64,000 bases of DNA from assembly GCA_023423045.1 (NCBI GenBank), contig JAFAGA010000086.1, positions 1 to 64,000 on the forward strand. Reading direction: 5' to 3'. This document shows, piece by piece, positions 45,842-55,300 of this stretch. A program made the translations under genes and the position numbers. Position 1 is the first letter of the stretch; every line of letters starts with the position of its first letter. This DNA comes from Bacillota bacterium (GTDB lineage Bacteria > Bacillota > Clostridia > Lachnospirales > Lachnospiraceae). The notes beneath the pieces were generated by a model that searched no databases, was not told where the DNA came from, and was given only the letters and a program-made list of their open reading frames with translations.

Positions 45842-46663
45842 TCAACCTAAGAAAATAAAGTATGCCAGCACTACAATACCCAGCACAATCCGGTACCAAC
45901 CGAAAGCTTTAAAATCATTCTTCTTGATAAAGCTCATCAGGAAGCGGATTGCCAGTACGGATACAATGAAAGCCGTCAGCATACCGACAATCAGAATTGC
46001 CAGCTCCGTGCCGGTAAAATTAAATCCGAATTTAACAAGCTTTAAAAAGCTGGCCCCAAACATCACTGGAATGGATAAGAAAAAGGAATATTCCGCTGCA
46101 ATAAACCGGGAGCTACCCAGCAGTATTGCACCGAGGATGGTCGAGCCGGACCGTGAAGTCCCCGGAATAATAGAAAGGATCTGAAAGATACCGATAAACA
46201 GCGCCGTCCGATAGGTTAATTCGTTAAACTTCCTGATCCTGGGTTCCTTCCCCTTATTGAGATTCTCTATTACGATGAACAGGATACCATACAAAATCAA
46301 AGTAATCGCTACCGTAGGATAATTATAAAAATGCTCATCAAACCAATCGTCAAACAGCACACCAAGAACTCCCGCAGGAATACAGCCCACCAATACCTTA
46401 AACCAGATATCCCAGGTAGCCATCTTCTCCGCCTTGGACTTGCTTGGAGCAAAAGGATTCAGCTTACGAAAATATAATAGCACCACCGCCAGGATTGCTC
46501 CCAACTGGATGACCACACGAAACATCTCCATGAACTCATCCGTCTGCTTCAACCGTATCAGCTCCTCCACCAAAATCATATGTCCGGTGCTGCTGATTGG
46601 AAGCCATTCTGTAATTCCTTCAATAATTCCTAAAACAATTACCTTTAATATCTCGATCAACAT
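45842..46663 (-). CDS. uppP: Undecaprenyl-diphosphatase UppP (BacA type)
   Basis: A 273-residue membrane protein with about eight helices. Both active-site motifs are intact: EWLPISSTGHMILVEE near residue 19 and PGTSRSGSTILGA near residue 168. It recycles undecaprenyl diphosphate to the monophosphate lipid carrier for cell-wall synthesis and gives basal bacitracin resistance. The ribosome binding site before ATG 46663 is weak. Confidence 0.95.
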   Translation of the reverse strand: MLIEILKVIVLGIIEGITEWLPISSTGHMILVEELIRLKQTDEFMEMFRVVIQLGAILAVVLLYFRKLNPFAPSKSKAEKMATWDIWFKVLVGCIPAGVLGVLFDDWFDEHFYNYPTVAITLILYGILFIVIENLNKGKEPRIRKFNELTYRTALFIGIFQILSIIPGTSRSGSTILGAILLGSSRFIAAEYSFFLSIPVMFGASFLKLVKFGFNFTGTELAILIVGMLTAFIVSVLAIRFLMSFIKKNDFKAFGWYRIVLGIVVLAYFIFLG

Positions 46664-46987
46664 ATTCTCTTACCCACGCCTTTCCCATTATTTTGCCATT
46701 GTTATTTTGTCATTGTTATCCCCATATAGTAATATATATGTCCAACAACTTCATTATAACAGCTTTTTGATCCAATCACCATTAATATTTAACGGTAAGA
46801 CATCTCAACTATCTTCAATAAAATCCACACACCTAAAAGGGAGGTGTCTTGCGACACCTCCCTCCAGAGTGCTAAAGTTCAAACACCTCTATACTTTTGA
46901 TCAAAACAACCATCCCCTTTCCATATGAAATTGACCGGTCACTTGTATTATCCCACATTCTTTTGTAAATGCATAGGAATAGAACGA
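46664..46987. other. Intergenic region, no gene seen
   Basis: Contains AT-rich sequence upstream of uppP and one strong hairpin at 46838-46863. No coding pattern or RNA family was recognised. Confidence 0.5.
46834..46863 (-). terminator. Terminator downstream of the CD3324-like gene
   Basis: An 11-bp stem, AGGGAGGTGTC (46838-46848) with GACACCTCCCT (46853-46863), with a four-base loop. The minus strand continues with a short T-run (TTTTAGG). Confidence 0.75.
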
Positions 46988-47257
46988 TTATATTGATTTT
47001 TTCCCATATACAATTTTCTTAATCGTATCCTCACCCAGGTGAAACCGGTCTGCCAGGGTTTCGATTGTCTCCCCCTGTTCAAACAAATTCATGATCTTTC
47101 TGTTTCTTCTGTCAATTGCCTCTCGGGCACCGCTGACATAGCCCCAGCCTGCTTTACTGCTCTTCTTGGGAATATAGACGAGACTACCCTCGATATATTC
47201 CTGAATCTCCTTCAACAGGCGGGCCGGCAATACATCTGCACCTTTCTTGTAATTCAA
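46988..47257 (-). CDS. CD3324-family small DNA-binding protein
   Basis: An 89-residue protein starting at TTG 47257, with GGAGG eight bases upstream; this gives the family-typical beginning NYKKGADVLP. Positions about 12-40 match the pattern LLKEIQEYIEGSLVYIP, and the C-terminal half is a helix-turn-helix (IMNLFEQGETIETLADRFHLGEDTIKKIV), related to Mor/resolvase-like HTH proteins. Common in clostridia, function unknown; probably a regulator. Confidence 0.75.
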   Translation of the reverse strand: MNYKKGADVLPARLLKEIQEYIEGSLVYIPKKSSKAGWGYVSGAREAIDRRNRKIMNLFEQGETIETLADRFHLGEDTIKKIVYGKKSI

Positions 47258-47383
47258 ATAACAATCCCTCCATAAATCCAATGTTATTCTTACTTCTACC
47301 GTCTAAGCTTTTCATGTAAAGCCCACCTCCTTAAAATTTGATAGATACAGTATAACATAACTCTGATGAGATTACCATTCCCT

Positions 47384-48175
47384 TCACTTTTTCTTCTTCC
47401 AAAAGATATGAATGATAAGTCCTGTAACAAATACTACCGCCGCCACCAATAGAATCAGAAGTATGGCCTCCCGGCTTATTTTAGCATCCGGGCTGTCTGC
47501 CGGAAGCTCTTTGGCCGGAGGAATAATAGTTACCTCCTGTCCATCCCCGAATGCCGGTATCTCGGTATTGGTCGGATCACTCAGACAAATCCAGCCGCGG
47601 TGGGCAAAATAGTAACCCACATATCCCCAAAGACGCCCCTCGGAATCCTCATAGGTGCGGGAAAATTCCGGCTTCTCCTGCTGTACTTCCATCCAGCCTT
47701 CCGGGCTGCCTGAACCGGGGTATTCATAAAATACCAGTGGTTCCTTCTCCGGAACATAGTCGTCAAATTCCCCTTGATAATCCTGCAATTCATCTTCATG
47801 CTCATCACAAAAAGAGATATTATCATAGATGACGGTTAGCTCCTCCATCGGTATCCATCCTGTTTTTTGGTCAAATTCCGCCACACCCCATTCCATCCCT
47901 TTCTTATCGATATAGGAAAAAGATATGTAAAACTCTGTTCCATTCTCCTTGCGCTCCACTATTTCAGCGGATAAGGGATCCTTTTGAATAGTGATATACC
48001 CAACTTGTCCGTTGGCCAGATAGCTTCTTTCCACCCTCTCACATTCTGAATAATGCTTCAAGAAGAAATCGTCATTAGGCGTCCAGATGACATCAGCCCT
48101 TGCTGTCCTCCACGAAAGGCAAACCATTAGAAAGCATAGAAGCATACCCAAACCCCTGAATATAGTTCTTTTCAT
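47384..48175 (-). CDS. Secreted membrane-anchored protein with SH3-like repeats
   Basis: About 263 residues from ATG 48175 (G-rich site upstream). Signal peptide with hydrophobic core at about 8-24, then two repeated modules: each has a Gly-Tyr/Trp-rich block ending in a GW motif (EWGVAEFDQKTGWIPMEEL and LWGYVGYYFAHRGWICLSD). A C-terminal transmembrane helix (about 237-258) with a KKKK tail anchors it. The modules look like bacterial SH3-type wall-binding units. No enzymatic motif. Function not recognised. Confidence 0.6.
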   Translation of the reverse strand: MKRTIFRGLGMLLCFLMVCLSWRTARADVIWTPNDDFFLKHYSECERVERSYLANGQVGYITIQKDPLSAEIVERKENGTEFYISFSYIDKKGMEWGVAEFDQKTGWIPMEELTVIYDNISFCDEHEDELQDYQGEFDDYVPEKEPLVFYEYPGSGSPEGWMEVQQEKPEFSRTYEDSEGRLWGYVGYYFAHRGWICLSDPTNTEIPAFGDGQEVTIIPPAKELPADSPDAKISREAILLILLVAAVVFVTGLIIHIFWKKKK

Positions 48176-48312
48176 TTTCACATTCCCCCTTATTCTATCG
48201 CCGCAGCCGCGATACATCTTCCCTGTTCTGCACAAACTCAAATATGTGCTCCACATCAGCTGAAATCTATCTGTTCAATATATGACCGATCAATATATAC
48301 CCGGTCTATATA

Positions 48313-48666
48313 TCACCCTGCCAGCCAGTTAATAATACGTCCGGTACAATAAGAAAACAGATTTGCTCCAATCGCAAAAAGCATCGGTTTCCGGTAGGTA
48401 TTGCCATGATTTCTAAAATAATATCCTTCCGTTAACACAGCTGTGACCTCCAGCAGTATAATTATCACCAACGGATTGATATCAGTATAATAAGTAACAA
48501 GATAATGGGTCAGCACAACAAAGGGATTGGTCAGCAGGTTAACAAGAACCAATAACAGGATATCCTTCTTATCCCGAATTCCCCAAAGGAATGCAAAGCA
48601 CAGCTCTAAAACGACTGTGAACAACAGGGACACTCCCATCGGCCAAAGCACCCATAACCCCATCAT
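48313..48666 (-). CDS. Small four-helix membrane protein
   Basis: A 117-residue membrane protein with about four hydrophobic helices, polar only in short loops (YYTDINPLV, RNHGNTYRKP). It starts at ATG 48666, overlapping the stop of the upstream MFS gene (ATGA), so the two are translated together. No known family recognised with certainty. Confidence 0.65.
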   Translation of the reverse strand: MMGLWVLWPMGVSLLFTVVLELCFAFLWGIRDKKDILLLVLVNLLTNPFVVLTHYLVTYYTDINPLVIIILLEVTAVLTEGYYFRNHGNTYRKPMLFAIGANLFSYCTGRIINWLAG

Positions 48667-49691
48667 ACCACCGTCCTTCGAAGCCCGTACAGCAACAGCA
48701 CCATGGACAGAACCGAAACAGCGCAAAAGCCTGCCGTATTAGATAACAAATGCGGCAGTTTCAGATAGGAAGGCACAAACCCAAGAAACAATCCGAAGGT
48801 CAATAATCCAAAGGAAAATCCCTTCGCTCCCGCCAGGATTCGTCCTACCGCCCAAAGTGTCAGCGGCATCGTCATATTAAAGAAGAACACCGCCGCTATC
48901 CCCATGGCGGGAAATCCCGCAAACAAAAAGCATGCTGCTGCCGCTGCAAGGGACAATATACTTGCCCTCCTCACTCCAATCAACAGTGCCAGTATCCCCC
49001 CTCCGGCCTTCCCCAGCACCACCGCACCAGTGTAAACGGCAGCCCAGAAGGCGCTGCTCCTCCAGCTATAATCCGAGTTCATTCCAACGTAGGATCTCAA
49101 TACAACTATCAAAAACAAGCTTCCGATTGCCGCAAGCGTATCAAAGGATTCGATGCCCTGAAACGACAACGATACATTTGCCGAATGAAATCCTCTTGCC
49201 CCTCCATATTGTGCTGCGAGAATCCATAGCATTACCAAAATTAAAGCTCCTGCAACCAGCAAAAGAGGCACTTCCCCCTTTTTCCCGAGCAATGTTCCAA
49301 GATAAATCCCAAAGGCACCGGGCGATACAAACAGTCCCAGAAGCACCGGCTTCCTTTCGCTGACATTCAGCACGTCAATGCCTCCGCCCACATGAAACAG
49401 ACCGTTCCCAAGTCCGGCAATGACAGCCGTCAAAATTGCATAATTACCGAACATATATGCCAGGGCTACCAGACCGCAGCCCAGCGCAGCACAGCAGGAA
49501 TTACGGTTAATCCGGTCCGCCAAAAGTCCCGCAGGCATCTGGAGCGCAAAGGCGCAAAAATTGTAAAGCAGAAGGCTGGTGTACCAATGCGGTTCATTCC
49601 ATACCATCTGATACATGAGCAGAGCACACGCAAAATCCACGACAAAATGTGCCGCTATGTAAGATGTCAACAATGCATAATTTTTGCCCAA
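48663..49691 (-). CDS. MFS-type transporter
   Basis: A 342-residue protein with about 10-12 helices. An MFS loop after helix 2 is seen (AGLLADRINRN). Slightly short for the family (usually 380-420), lacking perhaps one or two helices. It begins with TTG at 49691, with GGAG about six bases upstream. Substrate unknown; coupled to the small membrane protein that follows. Confidence 0.75.
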   Translation of the reverse strand: MGKNYALLTSYIAAHFVVDFACALLMYQMVWNEPHWYTSLLLYNFCAFALQMPAGLLADRINRNSCCAALGCGLVALAYMFGNYAILTAVIAGLGNGLFHVGGGIDVLNVSERKPVLLGLFVSPGAFGIYLGTLLGKKGEVPLLLVAGALILVMLWILAAQYGGARGFHSANVSLSFQGIESFDTLAAIGSLFLIVVLRSYVGMNSDYSWRSSAFWAAVYTGAVVLGKAGGGILALLIGVRRASILSLAAAAACFLFAGFPAMGIAAVFFFNMTMPLTLWAVGRILAGAKGFSFGLLTFGLFLGFVPSYLKLPHLLSNTAGFCAVSVLSMVLLLYGLRRTVV

Positions 49692-49804
49692 TCCTTCTCC
49701 CCCCGCCTGTTCTAATTTCCTTGTCCATATTTTAACATTTTCTCTCTGCTAATACAATGGCTTGCGAAACATCGCTCTATAATTATGTTACTCCAATATT
49801 CCTA

Positions 49805-50524
49805 TTACAGATTAGTAATAATCAGGGATAGTCCTGATAAAATAAGCATAACCGTTACTCCTGTCTTAATCTTCTTCTCATCCAGCACCCTGGATAGACC
49901 CATACCCGCCAGTAATCCCAGAAGCATAAACGGCATCAGCAGCAGCGCACGCTTGCATACCTGCGCCGTCAGTATCCCGGTAATGCTGTACAGGATGATA
50001 CGAAAGGTGTTTTCCGCCAAAAGAACGATACATAAATTTCCCCGGAATACCTTGCTGTTATCCGTTGTCCGCCCCACATATGCGGCAAGCAGGGCACCGA
50101 TACCGAACAATCCGCAGAGCACCCCCGACAGCAGACCAATAAACAGCATTACAACAGAGGAATGCTTCTTCTTTCCGCCCTGTCTTTCTCTGAAAAACAG
50201 CTCTATGCCGATCCCTGCTACCACAAAACCAAATATTATTTTGATTACCGTTACATCACCGAATTTTAAAAACAGGGCTCCCGGGATACTCCCTGCCATC
50301 ACCAGGCAGACAAGAGGGAGCCAGATTCTCCAATCCAACGATTTTCTTTCCTTCCATGACACAATAATATTGGAGGGATAGCCCACCAGAAGCTCGACTG
50401 GGGTGATGCTGATATTGCTGGTCCCAAAGCTTAACATCGTACTCAGCACCAGGGTATTGGCGAAGCCGCACAGACCTTTGATAATATAGGCACAGATAAC
50501 CGCAAAGCCCGTCCATAATTCCAT
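49805..50524 (-). CDS. TauE/SafE family (DUF81) membrane transporter
   Basis: A 239-residue TauE/SafE protein with about seven to eight helices, starting FAVICAYIIKGLCGFANTL and with the internal repeat GLLSGVLCGLFGIGALL. Members export sulfite, sulfoacetate or other small anions. Single gene; no sulfur-metabolism neighbour, so substrate is open. Confidence 0.88.
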   Translation of the reverse strand: MELWTGFAVICAYIIKGLCGFANTLVLSTMLSFGTSNISITPVELLVGYPSNIIVSWKERKSLDWRIWLPLVCLVMAGSIPGALFLKFGDVTVIKIIFGFVVAGIGIELFFRERQGGKKKHSSVVMLFIGLLSGVLCGLFGIGALLAAYVGRTTDNSKVFRGNLCIVLLAENTFRIILYSITGILTAQVCKRALLLMPFMLLGLLAGMGLSRVLDEKKIKTGVTVMLILSGLSLIITNL

Positions 50525-50679
50525 TATTTCATTCCTCTCTCTTTAAAATGATGCAGATTCAAGTAACGATATTCTGATCTCATATTTCACAACCCTCTTA
50601 CCTCATTCATTAAATATATGTTGTTCTTATTATAAAATCAAGATCGTATTTCACAGCTTCCTCACCAGGTGAATTAAAA

Positions 50680-50718
50680 AAAGCACCCAGGTTTTTGAAT
50701 TCCTGTGTGCTTTTTTGC
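50680..50718. terminator. Bidirectional terminator
   Basis: AGCACCCAGG (50682-50691) pairs with CCTGTGTGCT (50702-50711), flanked by A-runs on the left and T-runs on the right, so it can act on both strands. It ends the monooxygenase gene. Confidence 0.85.
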
Positions 50719-50750
50719 TCGCTCCCAGCATATTTAACAGCACTTTTTTA

Positions 50751-51047
50751 CTATTTTTCATCTGTTGATCGATAGAAATTGGTTTCGCCGGGCTTTTCCT
50801 GGAACGCATCAAGTTTCGGTACAATTTCCTTGAAATGATCCGCTGCCATATGCTTATCCAAGGCCTCCTGGCTTTCCCATTCTTCAATAAATGTAAGGAT
50901 TTGCGGATTTTTCAGATCCTGGAAAAGGCCATATTCAATGCAGCCTGCATCCAATTCTCTTGTTTTTTTAACCAGCTCTCTCACCAATTCAATAAAGTTA
51001 TCGATTTGATCCTGTTTGATATACTGTTTTACTACGATTTTAATCAT
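50751..51047 (-). CDS. ABM-domain (antibiotic biosynthesis monooxygenase-like) protein
   Basis: A 98-residue ferredoxin-like ABM protein: IKIVVKQYIK at the start, LDAGCIEYGLFQD in the middle, and the WESQEALDKHMAADHF helix typical of the family. Small dimeric proteins of this class act on quinones or in stress responses; YgiN-like function is possible. ATG 51047 chosen; the upstream ATG 51059 has its Shine-Dalgarno in direct contact. Confidence 0.85.
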   Translation of the reverse strand: MIKIVVKQYIKQDQIDNFIELVRELVKKTRELDAGCIEYGLFQDLKNPQILTFIEEWESQEALDKHMAADHFKEIVPKLDAFQEKPGETNFYRSTDEK

Positions 51048-51190
51048 TTTACAAATCATTCCTTTCGATGTGTTTTGTAATGAATCTTAAATTCTGCCGG
51101 TACTTGGCACCCATATATCATACAACCTGAACAGGGCTTTATGTCAATAGTTTTTTCCATATTCCATACTCCATACTCAATTTTCTTTTA

Positions 51191-52879
51191 TTATTTTTTA
51201 GTTTTTCCTTGCTGCTCCTGTTTCTGCTTCACCTCCCGGTAAGAATCATAATTACCGTCATAGCTGCGCAGGGCATTGTTCTCGATTGCAATCACTCTTT
51301 CCGCCACCTTATTGATAAAATAGCGGTCATGGGATATGAAAAAAAGCGTTCCCTTAAAGCCTTCCAAAGCCGTCTCAATGGTTTCTATGGACTCCGTGTC
51401 CAGGTGGTTGGTCGGCTCATCCATGATCAAAAGATTAATATCCTCATACAAAAGCCTGGCGAGCTTCAGGCGGATTCGTTCCCCGCCGGACAGATGCCGT
51501 ATCTTCTTATATACGGTGCTTCCATAGAACATAAACTTTGCCAGATATTCTCTCGCCTTCCCCTCCAGGATATAGATGTCCTCCCGGAAACAGTCCAGCA
51601 CGGTGAGCTCTTCATTTAAAAAGGTCAGCTTCTGCGGCAGATATGCCGCCCGTACATTTGCACCCAGCTCAACCGTTCCCGTATCCGCCGCTTCCTCCCC
51701 CAACAGCATTCGAAGGAAAGTCGTCTTGCCGCTGCCGTTGGCTCCAACCAGGGCCACGCTTTCTCCATAGTTCAGCTGCATTCCGGCATTTTGGAAAATT
51801 CGCTTATCCTCATAGCTTTTGCATAAATCAACCGCCTTGATCACTGTATTGCCCGAGCGTTCCGCTACCCGCAGATCCAGCCTCATATTGCGTTTTTCAA
51901 AAACCGGCTTATCTATTTTATCCAGCTTCTCCAGTTTAATCTGGATGCTGGCAGCCCGCTTAAAGAATTTATTATTATCCGCTCTCATTGCCCAGTCCCG
52001 AAGCTCCTTGACCGAGCCCTCCATCTCTTTTATCTGCTTTTGCTGGTCCCGGTAATGGTCATATTGGACCCGAAGCTGTTCCTCCTTCTTCCGGGCATAC
52101 TCCGAATAATTACCCCGATAGGTACGGCACTCCTTATCTTCTATTTCAATGATCTTTGTAACCACATGGTCCAGAAAATACCGGTCATGGGATACGATCA
52201 GCACCATGCCCTTATAGCTTTTCAGATATTCTTCCAGCCATTCCACAGCATCCAGATCCAGATGATTGGTAGGCTCATCCAAAAGCAGAATCTCCGGATT
52301 GTCAATGAGCAGCTTCCCCAGGACAACCGTGGTTTTCTCCCCTCCACTGAGCAGTTGGAACTCCTTTTGCAGAAAACTGTCCTCAAACCTAAGCCCTCTA
52401 CATATTTTGCTTAATTTTTCATCAACCTCATAGCCGCCCTTAACCTCGTAGACCTGTGTCAGCTCACTGTATTTTTGGAGTATCCGCTTAAGCTCCTCCC
52501 CCTCCAGATACTGCATGGCCTCTTCATGGCTTCTTAACTCCTTCTCAAGCTCCAGTACCTCGGAAAATGCGGATCGCAGCACCTCTAATACCGTCATTCC
52601 CTCCGGATAATCCGGCAGCTGCTCCAGATAAGCGCTGGAGGCTTCCCTGGATTTTATGACAAAGCCTTCATCATAGCCCGGGCTTGTCGCTCCCGGATAG
52701 CCCACACAATAATGAAAGGGCAGCACTCCGGCAATCAATTTTAATAGGGTACTTTTGCCGCTGCCATTTTCTCCGATCATTCCAACCTTCTCCCCTTCGC
52801 TTACCAAGAAAGTAATATCCTTTAATATCAGGGTCCCTTCCATATATTTTTTTACCCCGTTTAATCTCAACTCCAACAT
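51191..52879 (-). CDS. ABC-F family ATPase
   Basis: A 562-residue protein with two ABC domains and no membrane helices. Walker A GENGSGKSTLLK (about 37) and GANGSGKTTFLR (about 380), signatures LSGGEKTTVVL and LSGGERIRLKL, and DEPTNHLD twice. A charged linker of about 60 residues joins them. ABC-F proteins bind the ribosomal E site; some protect it from antibiotics, others are translation factors. Which applies here is not clear. The leader holds a striking 17-bp tandem repeat. Confidence 0.92.
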   Translation of the reverse strand: MLELRLNGVKKYMEGTLILKDITFLVSEGEKVGMIGENGSGKSTLLKLIAGVLPFHYCVGYPGATSPGYDEGFVIKSREASSAYLEQLPDYPEGMTVLEVLRSAFSEVLELEKELRSHEEAMQYLEGEELKRILQKYSELTQVYEVKGGYEVDEKLSKICRGLRFEDSFLQKEFQLLSGGEKTTVVLGKLLIDNPEILLLDEPTNHLDLDAVEWLEEYLKSYKGMVLIVSHDRYFLDHVVTKIIEIEDKECRTYRGNYSEYARKKEEQLRVQYDHYRDQQKQIKEMEGSVKELRDWAMRADNNKFFKRAASIQIKLEKLDKIDKPVFEKRNMRLDLRVAERSGNTVIKAVDLCKSYEDKRIFQNAGMQLNYGESVALVGANGSGKTTFLRMLLGEEAADTGTVELGANVRAAYLPQKLTFLNEELTVLDCFREDIYILEGKAREYLAKFMFYGSTVYKKIRHLSGGERIRLKLARLLYEDINLLIMDEPTNHLDTESIETIETALEGFKGTLFFISHDRYFINKVAERVIAIENNALRSYDGNYDSYREVKQKQEQQGKTKK

Positions 52880-52896
52880 AATATTTCCTCCACTTA

Positions 52897-53030
52897 TTCA
52901 TATCTTTCATTTGATCTGTCTTTCATTTGTTTTATCCTTTATTTGTTCATATCTTTCATTTGTTCATATCTTTCACTTGTTCATTTTCCTCGCTTGTTCA
53001 TATTCCTCATTCGTTCCTATCTCTCATTTG
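52897..53030 (-). repeat. Eight imperfect 17-bp tandem repeats in the ABC-F leader
   Basis: Units on the plus strand follow TTCATATCTTTCATTTG; two copies are 16 bp and the others 17 bp. In the mRNA each unit reads CAAATGAAAGATATGAA or similar, so it contains ATG triplets in changing frames. The array ends just before the GGAGG of the ABC-F gene. Confidence 0.85.
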
Positions 53031-53493
53031 TTCACATTATATTGGCAGCCCTTTTTCATAAAGGAGGACAGAAAAAAAGACCCTAAGAAGATTCTTCTTA
53101 CAGTCTATTTGATACATACCCTTGAATGCGCCAGACAGGATAATTCGGCCGTTCCCAATTTATCCGTGAGCCGCCTGCAGCTTCAAGTATGCAGGTATAT
53201 TAACATAGTATTGTAAGCTCTTCTAACTGCCTCCTTCCATATCCGGTCTCCAACATCAGCATCTAAAAAAGAGAAAAAAGGAAGCAGCCAAAGCGGCCTG
53301 TTTTTTCACCGACGTAATTTATGAAGCAATATGGAATGATAATTAATTTGACATTAATATTGGCAATTAGCAGGCGTCATAAATTTTCCTTCTCCTTCCC
53401 TGTCCGTAAAACAACCGAACCAGATCTGTTCAGCTATTGACTAAACAGATTATAGCCAATGCTTCTGACAATAAGATACTATAAATCTTCCAC

Positions 53494-53533
53494 AAAAAAT
53501 ACCTCAAACACTTTTCACAAAAATGTTTGAGGT
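53494..53533 (-). terminator. Terminator of ABC system C
   Basis: ACCTCAAACA (53501-53510) pairs with TGTTTGAGGT (53524-53533). On the minus strand a T-run (ATTTTTTGTGG) follows directly. It lies beyond the decayed GH127 remnant. Confidence 0.8.
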
Positions 53534-53539
53534 CAGAAA

Positions 53540-54185
53540 TTAATCTTCAAAATAACCCAATTCTATTTTATTGTAAAACTTGCCAATGCCTCTCTCTTTT
53601 CCTTCATAGCGGCTCCCGCTCACCATCAGACGAATGTTCCCTTCCCGCTCCATAACCGGATAATATAACGGCGGAACACACCTCTGTCCTGAAAATAACA
53701 TCTCAGCCATAATTTTTTGCCCGGTACGGTGCGAAAGCTGCAGGAAAGGGGACAGGCTTCGTTATAATGGTGTAACCGTTATATTCTTCCTCTACCACAT
53801 CACATATCGGGCGAAATACGGTCCTTCCCGTTTTGAATACAGTTTCAAATTCATTGGGCTTTCCTGCGGGAACCAGCGAGTTCAGCAGCACCTGCCTTGT
53901 GCCATCAAACTCCGCAAAGCCCTCAGTGCATGCCACCAGCAGGTGCGAGCCGTAGAATACGGAGATGTACTCCGGCCGGTCTTCCATGCGGCTTCCATAT
54001 AGGTGGTACGGAAAATCCGCCTCAATTCTGTCCGAATCCTTCCACTCTCTTTCAATACATGCAAAGGTGCCCGCCGTGATAGAAACCGCCTCACCATTGA
54101 TTCTCAGAGTTGCGGTATGATCCGCCCATTCATGGATTCGCACAAAAGCAACCGGTAGTCGGTAATGTAAAAAGCCTTCGCCGCT
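53540..54185 (-). pseudogene. Decayed GH127 (beta-L-arabinofuranosidase-like) C-terminus
   Basis: The reading frame before 53703 encodes the end of a GH127/DUF1680 enzyme: FLHYRLPVAFVRIHEWADHT then IREW-like AGTFACIEREWKDSDRIEADFP. It is open only from a TAG at 54186-54188, so about 450 N-terminal residues are absent. At 53703 the frame stops; a second frame (53710-53540) continues with MAEMLFSGQRCVPPLYYPVME to a natural end, suggesting a frameshift. A GGAGG plus ATG at 54194 opens only a different, unrelated frame. Remnant of a deleted arabinan- or extensin-degrading gene. Confidence 0.65.
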
Positions 54186-54207
54186 CTATGTTCCATCCCG
54201 TTCCTCC

Positions 54208-55113
54208 TTATCTTCCCATGATATAAGGGATTTCATTTTCAAAGCCGATCTCCACCTGGGAGAGATACCAGGATTTCCCGTAATCCTTATTCCCTTGAAA
54301 GAATAAATAAACTCTTCCATCCTCATCCTCGAACACATAGGGATGACCTGATTCGGAGGAATTCCAGCTTCCCGGCGCTCCGCATCTCAGGAAGGGCTCC
54401 TCCGACAATCTCCGGAAATGAATCCCGTCCTCGCTCACCGCGACCCCTATCTGCTGCGGGCAATTATTATAAGCCCCGGCATAAAACATATAAACCTTTC
54501 CAAACCTGATAAGCGTAGCTGCCGCTTCAATGCATTCCTGCTCCCATTCCAGCTCCGGCTTCAAAATAGAAGCGTCACAGGCCTGTTCCCAGCTGTCCCT
54601 CTCGAACCTTCCATCCAGAGGACACCGGCAGACGCCCTGCATCTGTACACGACCCTCCGGGTCCCTGGTCGCATAATAAAGGAACAGCTCACCATGAAAG
54701 ATGCAGACATCCGCATCAATGGCCCGTCCATTATTCCATGCGCCTTCCGCCTTTATGATGGGATTGGTCCGGTTTCGCACAAAATTTATCCCGTCATCAG
54801 AATATGCGTGACAAATGGCATCTTTCTCAAATCTTCCGTAGGTCTGATAAAACAGATGGACCCTTCCCCCATATACCAAGGCTCCCGGAGCGCAGATGCC
54901 GGTGGTCTCCAGCTCTCCTTCCTGCGCCAGGTCGGCCACCTTTTCCCAGTTCTCCAGATCCTCGCTCCTGGCAATTCCAATTCCCCAGCCCGAAGCCGGA
55001 TCATCCTCCCTTGGATTCAGAGAGTAGTACATATAATATTTTCCCTTAAAACGAATCACCGCCGGATCCTTGGCGATGTTCCTTCCCCGGGAGCAATCCG
55101 TAAACATCATCAT
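54208..55113 (-). CDS. GH43-like five-bladed beta-propeller glycosidase
   Basis: A 301-residue protein without signal peptide. Propeller blades carry the repeated acidic motifs of GH43/GH32/GH117 enzymes: KDPAVIRFKGKYYMYYS (catalytic base Asp near 16), IDADVCIFHGELFLYYAT and SGHPYVFEDEDGRVYLFF. Likely an arabinosidase, xylosidase or related exo-enzyme. It follows the binding protein of system C and is followed by the GH127 remnant, which points to arabinose-type glycans. ATG 55113 with AAGG chosen from three adjacent ATGs. Confidence 0.78.
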   Translation of the reverse strand: MMMFTDCSRGRNIAKDPAVIRFKGKYYMYYSLNPREDDPASGWGIGIARSEDLENWEKVADLAQEGELETTGICAPGALVYGGRVHLFYQTYGRFEKDAICHAYSDDGINFVRNRTNPIIKAEGAWNNGRAIDADVCIFHGELFLYYATRDPEGRVQMQGVCRCPLDGRFERDSWEQACDASILKPELEWEQECIEAAATLIRFGKVYMFYAGAYNNCPQQIGVAVSEDGIHFRRLSEEPFLRCGAPGSWNSSESGHPYVFEDEDGRVYLFFQGNKDYGKSWYLSQVEIGFENEIPYIMGR

Positions 55114-55300
55114 ATTCTGTTGCCTTCTTCCTGTAAAAAATATTGTTTTAAAAAAGAGGAGACGCACGTTGGCATCTCCTCCGTTTTCATGCGGTCAGAG
55201 CAGTTTTCCTGCCATTATATCTCCGGCCTTGCAAACCTGTCCACAAGCTTGCGGCAGGTTCCCTTGGCCTTCCTTATACCAATGTGGTCAAATACAGCGT

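Larger units (their letters stand above)
52880..53539. other. Gene-free region with repeat array and terminators
   Basis: From 52897 to 53030 lies an eight-copy tandem repeat. TATAAT on the minus strand (53036-53041) may start the ABC-F transcript. A plus-strand hairpin followed by TTTTTT at about 53283-53306 and the minus-strand terminator at 53494-53533 are also present. The stretch 53046-53219 is open in one plus frame but resembles nothing I know. Confidence 0.5.

Noticed and set aside
48663..48726. Longer N-terminus for the small membrane protein reaching back to 48726
   Set aside because: It would overlap the MFS gene by 64 bp, while ATG 48666 forms a typical ATGA overlap and starts at the first helix.
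52897..53030. Repeat array as a CRISPR
   Set aside because: Units follow each other directly with no spacers, are only 17 bp long and are imperfect; no cas genes are near.
52755..53216. Plus-strand open frame of 153 codons spanning the ABC-F start and the repeats
   Set aside because: Its first half is the antisense of the ABC-F gene and the repeat array, and its second half resembles no known protein and has no ribosome binding site.
54144..54194. New gene start (ATG 54194 with GGAGG) for the GH127 fragment
   Set aside because: That ATG opens a different frame which does not encode the GH127 sequence, so it does not restore the gene.
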